Assembly (NCBI RefSeq): GCF_013408245.1
Contig: NZ_JACBYS010000002.1
Coordinates: 310,001 to 374,000, forward strand
Direction of reading: 5' to 3'
Origin: Duganella sp. 1224
GTDB taxonomy: Bacteria > Pseudomonadota > Gammaproteobacteria > Burkholderiales > Burkholderiaceae_D
DNA length: 64,000 nucleotides
The notes beneath the pieces were generated by a model. It had not been told where the DNA came from and ran no database searches. It saw only the letters and a program-made list of their open reading frames with translations. The translations under genes were made by a program, and so were the position numbers. Below are positions 9,055 through 17,921 of the stretch, one piece after another (within the stretch, counting starts at the first letter, position 1; each line of letters starts with the position of its first letter).

Positions 9055-9951
9055 ATGGAATTGCGACAACTACGCTACTTCGTCACCGTCGCCGAAGAAC
9101 TCCACTTCGGCAAGGCGGCGCTGCGCTTGCACATGACGCAGCCGCCGCTGTCGCAAACCATCCAGGCACTGGAGGAGGAACTGGGCGCCGCGCTGTTCGA
9201 CCGCAACCGCCGCGGCGTCGCGCTAACGCTGGCCGGCGCCGCCCTGCTGCCGGAAGCGCGGCGCATGCTGGCGCAGGCGCAGGAACTGCCGCAACTGGTG
9301 CGGCGCGCTGCCAGCGGCGAAGCCGGCCGCCTGACGCTGGCCTTCGTCTCCTCGGCCGACTACAGCGTGCTGCCGCCCTTCCTGCGCGCCTACCGCGCCG
9401 CCTATCCGCAAGTGCAGATCACGCTGCGCGAAGCCACCTCCGACCTGCAACTGGACGACCTGCTGCACAATCGCATCGACGCCGGCCTGCTGATTCCGCC
9501 GCTGCCGGACAAGGCAAAACAACAGCTCGACTACCTGCCGGTGCTCAGCGAGCCGCTGGTGCTGGCCCTGCCCGCCGGCCTGCCGGCGCTGAAGAAGCAA
9601 GGCAAGCTGCGCCTCGCCGCACTGCCGCCGCTGCCGCTGATCATCTTCCCGCGCGCGATTTCGCCAGCGCTGCACGACGCCATCCTGTCGGTGTTCCGCG
9701 ACGCCGGCGTCACGCCGCAGATCGGCCAGGAAGCGATCCAGATGCAAACCATCGTCAGCCTGGTGTCGGCCGGCATCGGCATGGCGCTGGTGCCGCAGTC
9801 CGTCTCCAACCTGATGCGGACCGGGGTAGAATACCGGGCGCTGGCCGAGGCCACGCCGCTGGTCGAAACCGGCCTGGCCTGGCGGCGCGATAACCGCTCG
9901 CCGGTGCTGCACGGCTTTTTGGACTTACTAAGAAAGAACACTCTATGCTGA
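9055..9951 (+). CDS. LysR family transcriptional regulator, divergent from ilvD
   Basis: 298 residues. The N-terminal winged helix-turn-helix (MELRQLRYFVTVAEELHFGKAA, then QPPLSQTIQALEEELGAALFDR) is followed by a LysR substrate-binding domain (about 90-290). The opening ELRQLRYFV with LHFGKAA is typical of the BenM/CatM/AlsR-like branch. It is transcribed away from ilvD across 114 bases that contain AT-rich dyad-like sequence at 9000-9040, so it may regulate ilvD or itself. Its last seven bases overlap the start of lgt, suggesting co-transcription. The effector is unknown. Confidence 0.93.
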   Translation: MELRQLRYFVTVAEELHFGKAALRLHMTQPPLSQTIQALEEELGAALFDRNRRGVALTLAGAALLPEARRMLAQAQELPQLVRRAASGEAGRLTLAFVSSADYSVLPPFLRAYRAAYPQVQITLREATSDLQLDDLLHNRIDAGLLIPPLPDKAKQQLDYLPVLSEPLVLALPAGLPALKKQGKLRLAALPPLPLIIFPRAISPALHDAILSVFRDAGVTPQIGQEAIQMQTIVSLVSAGIGMALVPQSVSNLMRTGVEYRALAEATPLVETGLAWRRDNRSPVLHGFLDLLRKNTLC

Positions 9952-10793
9952 TACACCCGATGCCCGATCCCATCGCCCTGCAGCTGGGGCCCATCGCCAT
10001 CCACTGGTACGGCCTGATGTATGTGCTGGCCTTTGCCATGTTCATCGCGCTGGGCCGCGTGCGCATCAGGCAGCCGCACATCGCCGCGCAGCAGTGGAAA
10101 AAGGAGGACCTGGACGACATGCTGTTCTACGGCATGATGGGCGTGATCATCGGCGGCCGGCTGGGCGAGGTGCTGTTCTACGAGCCGGTCAAGTACTTCT
10201 CCGACCCGATAGAAATCTTCAAGGTGTGGCACGGCGGCATGTCGTTCCACGGCGGCTTTATTGGCGTGCTGATCGCCATGTCGCTGTGGGCGCGCAAGGC
10301 CGGCCGCAACCTGCTGGACGTGTACGACTTCATCGCGCCGTTGGTGCCGCTGGGCTACGCCGCCGGCCGCATGGGCAATTTCATCAACGCCGAACTGCCG
10401 GGCCGCGTGGTCAGCGACCAGTCGCTGCCATGGGCCATGCTGTGGCCGGACATCCGCTACCCGCTGCATCCGAATCCGGTGTTCCTGCCCGGCCTGCGCC
10501 ATCCGTCGCCAATCTACCAGATGCTGATCGACGGTTTGCTGGTGTTCGTGATCCTGTGGTTCTTCTCGCGCAAGGAACGTCCACGGCTGGCGGTGGGCGC
10601 CATGTACACGCTGCTCTACGGCTGCGCGCGTTTCTTTACCGAATGGTTCCGCACGCCGGACTGGGAAACCGAAGTGTTTGGCCTGCCGATTACCTCCGGC
10701 CAGGTGCTGTCTCTGCCAATGATCGTCGGCGCCATCCTGATGCTGGTGTGGGCGTACAAGGTCAAGCAAAAAGGCCGCGCGCCGATCAAGTAA
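9945..10793 (+). CDS. lgt: Phosphatidylglycerol-prolipoprotein diacylglyceryl transferase
   Basis: 282-residue inner-membrane enzyme that adds diacylglycerol to the lipobox cysteine of prolipoproteins. It has about seven membrane segments. Signatures seen are IHWYGLMYVLAF (N-terminus), WHGGMSFHGGFIG near 95-107, the Lgt signature GRMGNFINAELPGR near 140, and the late segment LYGCARFFTEWFR. The first codons overlap the LysR gene by seven bases. Downstream lies a composite repeat and the convergent EVE-protein gene. Confidence 0.97.
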   Translation: MLIHPMPDPIALQLGPIAIHWYGLMYVLAFAMFIALGRVRIRQPHIAAQQWKKEDLDDMLFYGMMGVIIGGRLGEVLFYEPVKYFSDPIEIFKVWHGGMSFHGGFIGVLIAMSLWARKAGRNLLDVYDFIAPLVPLGYAAGRMGNFINAELPGRVVSDQSLPWAMLWPDIRYPLHPNPVFLPGLRHPSPIYQMLIDGLLVFVILWFFSRKERPRLAVGAMYTLLYGCARFFTEWFRTPDWETEVFGLPITSGQVLSLPMIVGAILMLVWAYKVKQKGRAPIK

Positions 10794-10809
10794 GCATCTC
10801 CCCCAGCCA

Positions 10810-10891
10810 CCGTCATTCCGGCGCAAACCGGAATCCATGCTGAGCGTGCGTGCCAACGTTCCATGGATTCCGGCCTTCGCCGGAATGACGG
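10810..10891. repeat. Composite ATTCCGG repeat, two inverted units
   Basis: An 82-base element filling almost the whole gap between lgt and the EVE gene. Its outer ends are 14-base inverted arms (CCGTCATTCCGGCG at 10810-10823 against 10878-10891). Inside are CCGGAATCCAT and its complement ATGGATTCCGG, so two small dyad units face each other around a central spacer. It ends directly at the stop codon of the EVE gene. It looks like a paired-unit version of the single dyads found elsewhere in the window. Confidence 0.85.
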
Positions 10892-11353
10892 TCAGCGGGT
10901 CAGGAGTTTGACGACCGCCGTCCATTGCGCCGGCGTCACCGGCGTGATCGACAGGCGGCTACCCTTCTGCAGCACCACCATGTCTTCCAGCGCCGGCAGG
11001 GTGCGCATCTCGGCCAGCGGCAGCAGCCGCGTTTTTTGCGTGCCCTTCACATCGATCGACATCCAGCGCGGCTGCTCCGGCGTGGCCTTGGCGTCGTAGT
11101 ATTTGCTCTTGCTGTCGAACTGCGAGGCGTCCGGATAAGGAGCGCTCACTATCTCCGCCAGGCCGGCAATGCCGGGCTCCGGGCAACTGGAGTGGTAGAA
11201 CAGCACGCCGTCGCCCACCTGCATCTGATCGCGCATGAAATTGCGCGCCTGGTAGTTGCGCACGCCGAACCAGGCGGTCGTCTGCTTGGGCGACGCCATG
11301 ACGTCATCGATGCTCACCTCATCCGGTTCGGATTTCATCAGCCAGTATTGCAT
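10892..11353 (-). CDS. EVE domain protein
   Basis: 153 residues starting MQYWLMKSEPDEVSIDD, the standard opening of EVE-domain proteins (relatives of thymocyte nuclear protein 1 and PUA-like folds). EVE domains are thought to bind modified bases in DNA or RNA; the ligand here is unknown. Family segments TAWFGVRNYQARNFMRDQM, GDGVLFYHSSC and PRWMSIDVK are all present. The frame is open further upstream through the 6S RNA terminator, but GGAG before the ATG at 11353 and the family N-terminus fix the start. It lies directly downstream of 6S RNA. Confidence 0.92.
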   Translation of the reverse strand: MQYWLMKSEPDEVSIDDVMASPKQTTAWFGVRNYQARNFMRDQMQVGDGVLFYHSSCPEPGIAGLAEIVSAPYPDASQFDSKSKYYDAKATPEQPRWMSIDVKGTQKTRLLPLAEMRTLPALEDMVVLQKGSRLSITPVTPAQWTAVVKLLTR

Positions 11354-11370
11354 GCAAGTTCTCCAGACGA

Positions 11371-11412
11371 AAAAAAGCGGCTGCGCATTCTCATGCTTGC
11401 AACCGCTTTTTG
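11371..11412 (-). terminator. Terminator downstream of 6S RNA
   Basis: On the minus strand AAGCGGTTGC pairs with GCAGCCGCTT (one wobble pair) around a short loop, followed by seven T. It lies just beyond the 3' end of the 6S RNA and before the EVE gene start, so it ends the 6S RNA or its precursor and separates the EVE gene from the zapA unit. Confidence 0.85.
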
Positions 11413-11420
11413 TTGAATAG

Positions 11421-11596
11421 GGCCCCGCCTGTGCCGTCTTGCCGGCATCCCGAACCAAGAGGCTCAGGTGGTCACAGTTAGTTCAATTTCGGGTTCATCG
11501 GACTAGCGACGCTCTCGCCCATCGAACAAATTTCCGTAACCGGTGCAAAAGAATGGTTCAAGGAATATATGACAAGTCTCGAACACTGCAGGGTAA
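11421..11596 (-). ncRNA. ssrS: 6S RNA
   Basis: The region between zapA and the EVE gene has no coding frame but carries 6S RNA features on the minus strand. The 5' segment CCCTGCAGTGTTCG can pair with the 3' segment GGCACAGGCGGGG to close the terminal stem. The central part (TTGAACC...GGTTCGGG) can form a long interrupted hairpin with an internal bubble that would mimic an open promoter. The position directly behind zapA is the classic genomic place for ssrS. 6S RNA binds sigma70 RNA polymerase in stationary phase. Ends are approximate, to within about 10 bases. Confidence 0.85.
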
Positions 11597-11652
11597 GACG
11601 AGTTTACTCTCTTGTGCGCCGCAAAGGAAGGGCTGATTCAATTAAAACCTGA

Positions 11653-11964
11653 TTAAAACAGCGCTTCCTGCGGCGTCAGCGCGGCATCCAGCACCTTGTT
11701 CATGGCGGCGATCTTGGTCTGCACTTCCAGCAGCGACATGTCAGACAACGGCCCCTGCGGCGCCTTCACCGTCAGGAACTCCGCCGCCACGGCCAGCGCC
11801 GCCATCACGGCGATGCGGTCGTTGCCCTTGATCTTGCCGGCGTCACGGATCGAGCACATTTTGCGGTCGACCACCGACGCCGCCTTGCGCAGCGCCGCCT
11901 CTTCATCTTCCTTGCAGGCCAGCTTGTAGCTGTTGCCCATGATGGTCACGTCGACCTGAATCAT
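11653..11964 (-). CDS. zapA: Cell division protein ZapA
   Basis: 103-residue FtsZ-ring-associated protein that bundles FtsZ protofilaments. It begins IQVDVTIMGNSYKLACKEDEE, a typical ZapA N-terminal domain, followed by helices that dimerise or tetramerise (SVVDRKMCSIRDAG, RIAVMAALAVAAEFL). It overlaps the upstream coiled-coil gene by four bases and precedes 6S RNA, an order conserved in many beta- and gamma-proteobacteria. Confidence 0.94.
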   Translation of the reverse strand: MIQVDVTIMGNSYKLACKEDEEAALRKAASVVDRKMCSIRDAGKIKGNDRIAVMAALAVAAEFLTVKAPQGPLSDMSLLEVQTKIAAMNKVLDAALTPQEALF

Positions 11965-12203
11965 CGTGCTTCCTCGTTTTCAGGCTGCTTGTCTTCTGGC
12001 GTGGCGCCATCCAGTGGCGGAATGTGTTCCAGCAACGCCTCGACGCGCGCGGTGGCCTCGCTCAGTCGGCGCTGATAGCCCATGTTCTCGACCACGAGGG
12101 CGGCATTGGCCTGGCGCAGCTGTGCATTTTCACGCCGCAGTTGCGTGGTCATCTCGGCCAGCTGGTCGATTTTGTCGGAGAGTTCTTGGAATTCTGAAAT
12201 CAT
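11961..12203 (-). CDS. ZapB-like coiled-coil protein
   Basis: 80 residues forming one long coiled coil (ELSDKIDQLAEMTTQLRREN, then QLRQANAALVVEN), with an acidic, Pro-containing tail. It is translationally coupled to zapA by an ATGA overlap. Small coiled coils before zapA in this group (TIGR02449/DUF904-like) are likely counterparts of ZapB, which links ZapA to the divisome. Function is inferred from position and shape, because coiled coils alone are weak evidence. Confidence 0.85.
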   Translation of the reverse strand: MISEFQELSDKIDQLAEMTTQLRRENAQLRQANAALVVENMGYQRRLSEATARVEALLEHIPPLDGATPEDKQPENEEAR

Positions 12204-12291
12204 CCCGCCACTATAGGCAGCGCGCGGGATGCCGTCAACCGAATCGCGTGTTTGCGACCAACAAGCACGCGATTTATTTACACGCTGTCAA

Positions 12292-15108
12292 CTAGCGCGC
12301 CGGTTCGATGGTCACATTGCCCTCGATGCCCACGCCCTGCCCCGCTTCCGCCTCCAGCAGCACGTTGATTTCGCGCTTGCCCGCACCTGCCGGCAACGGC
12401 ACGTCGAGCGGCGCGGCGGCTGCGCTGTCCTTCTTGCCGATCAGCACGCCGTTGAGCCAAATCTCGGCCTTGCCCGCGATCGACGCGAAGCGGATGCGCC
12501 CGCTGCCATCGGCCAGGTTCTTGCGCGGCGTGAAGCTGGCGCGGTACAGGTGATACTTGCCGCCGGCGGCCGCGCGCATCGGCGGCGAGCCCCAGCCCCA
12601 GGTATTCATGTCGAAGCTGGCCAGCTTCTGGTTCGGGTCCGGACGCGCGTCGCTGTCCGGCGCGATGCGCCAGCTGCGCACGAAGGTCAGCGGCGCGTCG
12701 GCCAGCGCCACGAAGGGCTCGGCCGCCACAGGCTTGACCGGAATCGTCACGCGCGCCTCGCGCAGACCGGGCGCGGTGGCGCTGATGGTGACGGCGTCCC
12801 TGGCGTCGTAATTGGTCTGCACGATCAACTGCGCCAGGCCGTTGAACAGGCGCCGCGTGGCGCCCTTCTCGTCCTCGTGCGAATTCGGATCGCCGTTGCC
12901 ATGGCCGATGGAGCGCCCGCCGCCGCTGACGGCGAAAGTCACCTGGTTGTCCGCCAGCGGCACGGCACGGCCTTGCGCGTCCAGCGCGCGCACGGTAAGC
13001 GGCATGGCGTCGCGGCCATCGCCGTTCAGTTGCGCGCGGTCCGGCACCAGCTCCAGGGCCACCGGCGCGCCGGTGGTTTCCACCGCCGTGCGCGCGACTT
13101 CCTTGCCGCCACGGTAGCCGATGGCCTCTAGCTTGCCCGGCTCGAAGACGACTTCGTAGTTGTTCATGCGGTACGGGTCGGCCTTCTGTTCACCCAGGTC
13201 GCGGCCATTCAGCAGCAGCTTGATACGCTCCACGTTGGACATCACCATCACGCGCACCTTGTCGCCCTGCTGCCAGTTCCAGTGCGGCGCGATGTGGATC
13301 AACGGCTTGTCCTTGATCCACTGCACCTGGTGGATGTAGTAGGCGGTCTTGGGGAAGCCGTTCAGGTCCATGATGCCGAACACCGAGCTGACCGACGGCC
13401 ATTCGTTTGGCGTCGGCTCGCCGCGGTAGTCGAAGCCGGTCCACACGAAGCCGCCCGCCACGAACGGGCGCGTGTCGATGGCCTGCCACGCGTCGCGGTG
13501 GGTGTTGCCCCACTGGGCCGCGTCGTCGTCGTAGCTGGCGATCAGGTTCTTCTCCTTCACCGTCTTGTATTCGCCGCGCGTCATGAAGGCCGAGGTATCC
13601 TCCGAGCTGGTGAACGGCTTGTTGGGATAAGCCTTGTGGTAACGGTCATAGTCCGGCACCTGGTAGTTGGCGCCCACCACGTCCACCGCGTGCGACACAT
13701 TCAGCTCGGTCAGGAAACCGCCGTTCATGGCGGCGGTGACGGGTCGCGTGTCGTCCAGCGCCTTCACGGCGGCCGACATGCGGCGCACCATCTCGTAACC
13801 GACTTCGGTGGCCTGCACCGGCTCCTCGTTGAACACCGACCACAGGATGATGCCCGGATGATGGCGGTCGCGCCTGACCATCCATTCCAGCTGCTTCATG
13901 TAGTCCGGCGACGGATTGAAATTGCGGTTCTCGTCCATGACCACGAAGCCCATGCGGTCCACCATGTCCAGCACCTCGGCGGCCGGCGCGTTGTGCGAGA
14001 AGCGGATGGCGTTCACGCCCATCTCCTTCAGGCGGCGCAGGCGATACTCCCACACCGAATCCGGCACCGCCACGCCCACGCCGGCGTGGTCCTGGTGGAT
14101 GCACACACCCTGCAGCTTAACGTGCACGCCGTTGAGGAAAAAGCCCTGCGCGGCGTCGAAGCGGATGGTGCGGAAGCCGGTGTTGAGCGACACCTCGTCC
14201 TGCGCCTTGCCGGCCTGCAGAACGCGCGTGGTCACGCGGTACAGATTGGTTTTCTCCAGCGACCAGATGGCCGGATCGTTGATGGTCATCGGCAGCGCCA
14301 CCGTGCTGGTGGCCAGCACACCCACGCGCGCCGGCGCGGTGCGCTGCGCCACCTGCTTGCCGGACGGATCGTACAGCGTCACTTCCACGATCACGTCGCC
14401 GGCGGCCTTGCCGCTGTTGTTCAGCGTGACCTCGACCGGAATGCTCCACTGCTTGCCCTGCACCAGGCGCGGCGTGGCGTGCACGCCGTCGGTCACCACG
14501 TGCACCGGGTTGCGCTTCACCAGCCAGCTATGGCGGTACATGCCGGCGCCCTCGTACCACCAGCCTTCCATCGCTTCGGCGTCGACGCGGATGGCGATGG
14601 TGTTGAGCGCGTCGCCGTAGCGCAGGAACGGCGTGATGTCGATGTAGCTGGCGTTGTAGCCGGACCAGTTGCGGTTGACCACATTGCCGTTGACCCAGAC
14701 CGTGGCGTGGGTGGCGATGGCGTCGAACTGCAATTCAAAATGCTTGCCGCGGTCGGCCGGATCGACCTTCAGATAGCGCCGATACCAGCCGATGCCGCGC
14801 GGGCGGTAGCCCTGCGCCACATTGGCCTTGGGATCGAACGGGCCCTCGACCGCCCAGTCGTGCGGCAGGTCGAGATGGCGCCAGTCCGAGTCGTCGTATT
14901 CATTGCCCGCCGCGCCGCCGGCGCTGCCGGCCTTGGCGTTGCTGTAGGATTCCTCGTGTCCGAGGATGGGCGGCTGTACGATGTCGCCCTGATGGAACAG
15001 CCAGCCCCGGTCCAGCGACAGCCGCTCGCGCGTGGCGGCGCTGGCGCTGCCCATGCCGCTGACGCAGGCGACCAACAACAGTAGTGTGCTTATCAGTTTT
15101 GTTCTCAC
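12292..15108 (-). CDS. Secreted beta-galactosidase, GH2 family
   Basis: 938 residues read from a GTG at 15108, chosen because GGGGAGA sits five bases upstream and the result opens with a good signal peptide (RTKLISTLLLLVACVSGMGSASAA). Domains in order: GH2 sugar-binding (about 30-210), immunoglobulin-like (220-320), TIM barrel (320-600), then DUF4982-like and further beta domains. The acid/base is E428 in FNEEP and the nucleophile E503 in SSED. It probably releases galactose from beta-galactosides in the periplasm. It lies behind the TonB receptor gene, separated by a terminator. Substrate is inferred from the neighbouring galactose genes; other GH2 activities are possible. Confidence 0.9.
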   Translation of the reverse strand: MRTKLISTLLLLVACVSGMGSASAATRERLSLDRGWLFHQGDIVQPPILGHEESYSNAKAGSAGGAAGNEYDDSDWRHLDLPHDWAVEGPFDPKANVAQGYRPRGIGWYRRYLKVDPADRGKHFELQFDAIATHATVWVNGNVVNRNWSGYNASYIDITPFLRYGDALNTIAIRVDAEAMEGWWYEGAGMYRHSWLVKRNPVHVVTDGVHATPRLVQGKQWSIPVEVTLNNSGKAAGDVIVEVTLYDPSGKQVAQRTAPARVGVLATSTVALPMTINDPAIWSLEKTNLYRVTTRVLQAGKAQDEVSLNTGFRTIRFDAAQGFFLNGVHVKLQGVCIHQDHAGVGVAVPDSVWEYRLRRLKEMGVNAIRFSHNAPAAEVLDMVDRMGFVVMDENRNFNPSPDYMKQLEWMVRRDRHHPGIILWSVFNEEPVQATEVGYEMVRRMSAAVKALDDTRPVTAAMNGGFLTELNVSHAVDVVGANYQVPDYDRYHKAYPNKPFTSSEDTSAFMTRGEYKTVKEKNLIASYDDDAAQWGNTHRDAWQAIDTRPFVAGGFVWTGFDYRGEPTPNEWPSVSSVFGIMDLNGFPKTAYYIHQVQWIKDKPLIHIAPHWNWQQGDKVRVMVMSNVERIKLLLNGRDLGEQKADPYRMNNYEVVFEPGKLEAIGYRGGKEVARTAVETTGAPVALELVPDRAQLNGDGRDAMPLTVRALDAQGRAVPLADNQVTFAVSGGGRSIGHGNGDPNSHEDEKGATRRLFNGLAQLIVQTNYDARDAVTISATAPGLREARVTIPVKPVAAEPFVALADAPLTFVRSWRIAPDSDARPDPNQKLASFDMNTWGWGSPPMRAAAGGKYHLYRASFTPRKNLADGSGRIRFASIAGKAEIWLNGVLIGKKDSAAAAPLDVPLPAGAGKREINVLLEAEAGQGVGIEGNVTIEPAR

Positions 15109-15124
15109 ATTTGTCTCCCCTGAT

Positions 15125-15161
15125 AAAAAAAAACGGAGCAGCGCCATCACGCACCGCTCCG
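15125..15161 (-). terminator. Terminator between TonB receptor and GH2 genes
   Basis: On the minus strand a six-base stem CGGAGC / GCTCCG with a small inner stem is followed by nine T. It lies 26 bases after the TonB receptor stop and just before the GH2 ribosome site, so it probably makes GH2 expression partial read-through or dependent on its own promoter. Confidence 0.8.
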
Positions 15162-15187
15162 CAAAACCACGATAAATGGTGACGTGC

Positions 15188-17785
15188 TTACAGTTTGAAC
15201 GACAGCCCCAGATTGTAGCGGCGGCCAAACTCGGTCACTTCCTGCTGCACCGGAATGTTGGCGCTGGTGTAGACCGACTTCTGGTTGGTGACGTTGTCGA
15301 TGCCAAAGCGCAGTTGCAGGTTCGGCGTCAGTTGCTTGGCGAAGTTCAGCGTGACATAGGTTTCGGCTTCGTTCATCAGCAGCTGGCCGGCGGTCCAGGT
15401 GGGATTACGCACGAACGGGCTGTGGTAGTTGGCCGACAGGCGCGCCTCGTAGCCGGCTTTCTCGTACCACAGCGTGATGCCGCCGTTGGACTTCATCAGG
15501 CCTTCGATCTGGTACGGATTCACCGACGGCGTCTGCTCGTGGATGCTGCTCTTGGTGTAAGCGTAGTTGCCGGAGAAGCCCAGGCCATCGAATGGCGCCG
15601 GCAGCCAGTTGAACGACTGCTGGTACGCCAGTTCCAGGCCGCGGATGTTGCCACCCTCGCCGTTCACCGAACGGGTCAGGGTCGCGGGACGGCCGTTGAC
15701 GGTGGTCGTATCCGAGGTGATGGCGATGTAGCGCTGCACCTGCTTGTAGAACGCGCCAGCCGACAGCAGCGAACCTTTGGCGAAGTACCACTGGTAGGCC
15801 AGGTCCAGCTGATTGGCCATCATCGGCTTCAGGGTTGGGTTGCCGGCGCTGCCGGTGGTCGGTTGGGTCGAATCGAGCGGCACGCTCAGGTTGCGCGAGG
15901 CGCGCAGCTCGTCCAGCGGCGCGCGCGACATGGCGCGCGCAACACTGAAGCGCACCTGGCGTTCCTGCGCTTCGTCCATGTTGAAGATCAGGTTCATGCT
16001 AGGCAGGATCTCGGTGTACGACGTGCCGCCCTCCACCGGCGTGGCGGCCGCGTTGTCGATCGACTGCATGCCGTAGCCGGTCTGTTTGGTGTGCACCAGG
16101 CGCACGCCAACGTTGCCGCGATACGTCTTGCCGAACGCCTCGCCGTCCAGGTCACCCTGCACGAAGGCCGAGGTGCTGCGCTCCTTGACCTTCCAGCCCG
16201 ACAGCAGATCGTTCTGCGTCTGTACGCGGCCGGTGGGATTGAAGGCGTCGGGGCCGAACGCCGAGTAGGCGGTGCCGTAGAAGTCCTTGAGCTGGATAAA
16301 GGCCGGATCGCCGGACACGTTCACCGTCTCGTAAGCCGAGTCGGGAATGGTGGCCGATGGCGTCAGCGACCAGGTGGTCTGGCGGTAGCTCTTCTCGCGG
16401 TCGGTGGCGCGCACGCCGATCTTGATGCGGCTGACGATGCCGTTCTCCAGCGGACGCGAAGCGCTCAGGCTGACCGCGTTCAACAAGTCCTTCACATGGC
16501 CGTCGGTATCGACGTACAGCGTGGCGCCGCCGAAGTTGGCCGGATTGCCGGTGTCCATGCCGAAGCTGTACGACTGGCGCTCGTCGCCGGTGAAATCCCA
16601 GGTGACGTTGGTGCCGGTCCTGGAATTCTGGCGGATGTCGCGCCACTGGCTGCTGCGCAGCGCGTGAGACGTCGACAGGTCGGCATCGATCTTCCAGTCG
16701 CCGGCGTTGAACTTGCCGTTCAGGCCACTGGCGGCCACGCTGGTGTCCTGCACGTAGAAGAAGTCGTTGTTGATGACGTTGACGTTGCTGACCGTGGCGC
16801 CGGCCACATAGCCGTTGCGGATATCCAGGTTGCTGTAGTTGCCGTTCTGGTAGCCGTCCCAGTTACCGAGGTCGCCGGTCCAGTGCTGCAGGCCGCGCTC
16901 ATTGATCTTGGCCGATGCGTAGTAGGTGTCGGCGGTGATCAGCACGTCGCTGTTCGGTTTCCACTCCACCTTGCCCAGCACGCTGGCGCGCTTGTCCTTG
17001 CCGCGGCGAGCTTCGTCCTGGAAGCCCCACGGCGTCTTGTCGATCTTGCCGTCGCCGTTGATGTCGGCCGAATTGGTTTCGTTGAAGCCCCAGTGACGCA
17101 CGTTCTTCTGCACCGAAGGCTGGTCCTGGTAGCTGAACGCCAGCGCCGCGCCGATGGTCTTGTTGGCAAACTGGTCGACGTAGATGCCGCCCAGGCGCGG
17201 CGCGGTGCTGTCGCCGCCGGGGATGTCCTTGGCCAGCGGGTAGTACAGCGCGTCGGCCTTGAGCGACAACTGGCGGCCGTTGTACTTCAGCGGCGACACG
17301 GTTTGCAGGTCGATGGTGGTAGCGATGCCGCCTTCCACCAGTTCGGCGTTCTGCGTCTTGTACACGGTGGCGCCGCTGATCGACTCCGACGGGAACTGCT
17401 CGAAGCGCACCGCGCGATTCGGCTCCGACGACGCCAGTTCGCGGCCGTTCAGCGTGGCGCCGATGAAGCGCGGCCCCATGCCGCGGGCGACGATCTGCGA
17501 GGCGTTGCCGCGATCCAGGCCGGACGACAGGCCGGGCAGGCGCGCCAGCGATTCAGCGATGGTGGTGTCCGGCAGTTTGCCGATGTCTTCCGACGACACC
17601 ACTTCCACGATGCTGTTCGAGGCTTCCTTGGCCGCCAGCGCGTTGCGCACCGAAGCACGGATACCGGTCACGTTCACTTGCTGGATATCGCCTGCTGCGG
17701 CGGCTTCTTGCGCGATGGCTTGTTGAACCAGCAGCGGGGAGGTGAAGAGCGTGGCGATCAGCCAGCTCATTTTTTTGTGCTTCAT
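15188..17785 (-). CDS. TonB-dependent outer-membrane receptor (galactoside cluster)
   Basis: 865 residues from the ATG at 17785, which has GGAG upstream. The signal peptide is MKHKKMSWLIATLFTSPLLV..AIAQ. The plug domain follows (VNVTGIRASVRNALAAKE, EDIGKLPDTTIAESLARLPG, IVARGMGPRFIGATLNGREL), then a beta-barrel ending YNLGLSFKL with a terminal hydrophobic pattern suited to BAM insertion. The RASVRNALAAKE plug opening is typical of carbohydrate-importing receptors in this group (TIGR01782-like). It lies between a GbpR-like regulator and a GH2 beta-galactosidase, so galactose-containing oligosaccharides are the likely cargo. A LysR-type dyad lies upstream. Confidence 0.92.
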   Translation of the reverse strand: MKHKKMSWLIATLFTSPLLVQQAIAQEAAAAGDIQQVNVTGIRASVRNALAAKEASNSIVEVVSSEDIGKLPDTTIAESLARLPGLSSGLDRGNASQIVARGMGPRFIGATLNGRELASSEPNRAVRFEQFPSESISGATVYKTQNAELVEGGIATTIDLQTVSPLKYNGRQLSLKADALYYPLAKDIPGGDSTAPRLGGIYVDQFANKTIGAALAFSYQDQPSVQKNVRHWGFNETNSADINGDGKIDKTPWGFQDEARRGKDKRASVLGKVEWKPNSDVLITADTYYASAKINERGLQHWTGDLGNWDGYQNGNYSNLDIRNGYVAGATVSNVNVINNDFFYVQDTSVAASGLNGKFNAGDWKIDADLSTSHALRSSQWRDIRQNSRTGTNVTWDFTGDERQSYSFGMDTGNPANFGGATLYVDTDGHVKDLLNAVSLSASRPLENGIVSRIKIGVRATDREKSYRQTTWSLTPSATIPDSAYETVNVSGDPAFIQLKDFYGTAYSAFGPDAFNPTGRVQTQNDLLSGWKVKERSTSAFVQGDLDGEAFGKTYRGNVGVRLVHTKQTGYGMQSIDNAAATPVEGGTSYTEILPSMNLIFNMDEAQERQVRFSVARAMSRAPLDELRASRNLSVPLDSTQPTTGSAGNPTLKPMMANQLDLAYQWYFAKGSLLSAGAFYKQVQRYIAITSDTTTVNGRPATLTRSVNGEGGNIRGLELAYQQSFNWLPAPFDGLGFSGNYAYTKSSIHEQTPSVNPYQIEGLMKSNGGITLWYEKAGYEARLSANYHSPFVRNPTWTAGQLLMNEAETYVTLNFAKQLTPNLQLRFGIDNVTNQKSVYTSANIPVQQEVTEFGRRYNLGLSFKL

Positions 17786-17893
17786 TGTGCATCTCCAGTG
17801 TTTGTCTTGTCCCGTCTCTATCAAGATGTGGACGGATCACCGGATGCTAGCGAAACACGTGTTGACAAACCAATAGATTATTTAGCGCGGGCC

Positions 17894-17908
17894 ATACCAA
17901 GTTCGTAT
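17894..17908. promoter_or_regulatory. Candidate LysR (GbpR) binding site upstream of the TonB receptor
   Basis: Perfect dyad ATAC-N7-GTAT in a T-N11-A frame, the general LysR box. It lies about 110 bases before the TonB receptor start and just past the stop of the LysR gene. A similar sequence beginning ATACCAA lies upstream of dgoK at 42184-42198. Assignment to the adjacent GbpR-like protein is inference. Confidence 0.45.
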
Positions 17909-17921
17909 ATCAGCCTGCAAG

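Noticed and set aside
15109..15228. ATG-started extension of the GH2 enzyme
   Set aside because: It would pass through the terminator hairpin of the upstream gene and put 40 residues before the signal peptide; the GTG at 15108 has a strong ribosome site.
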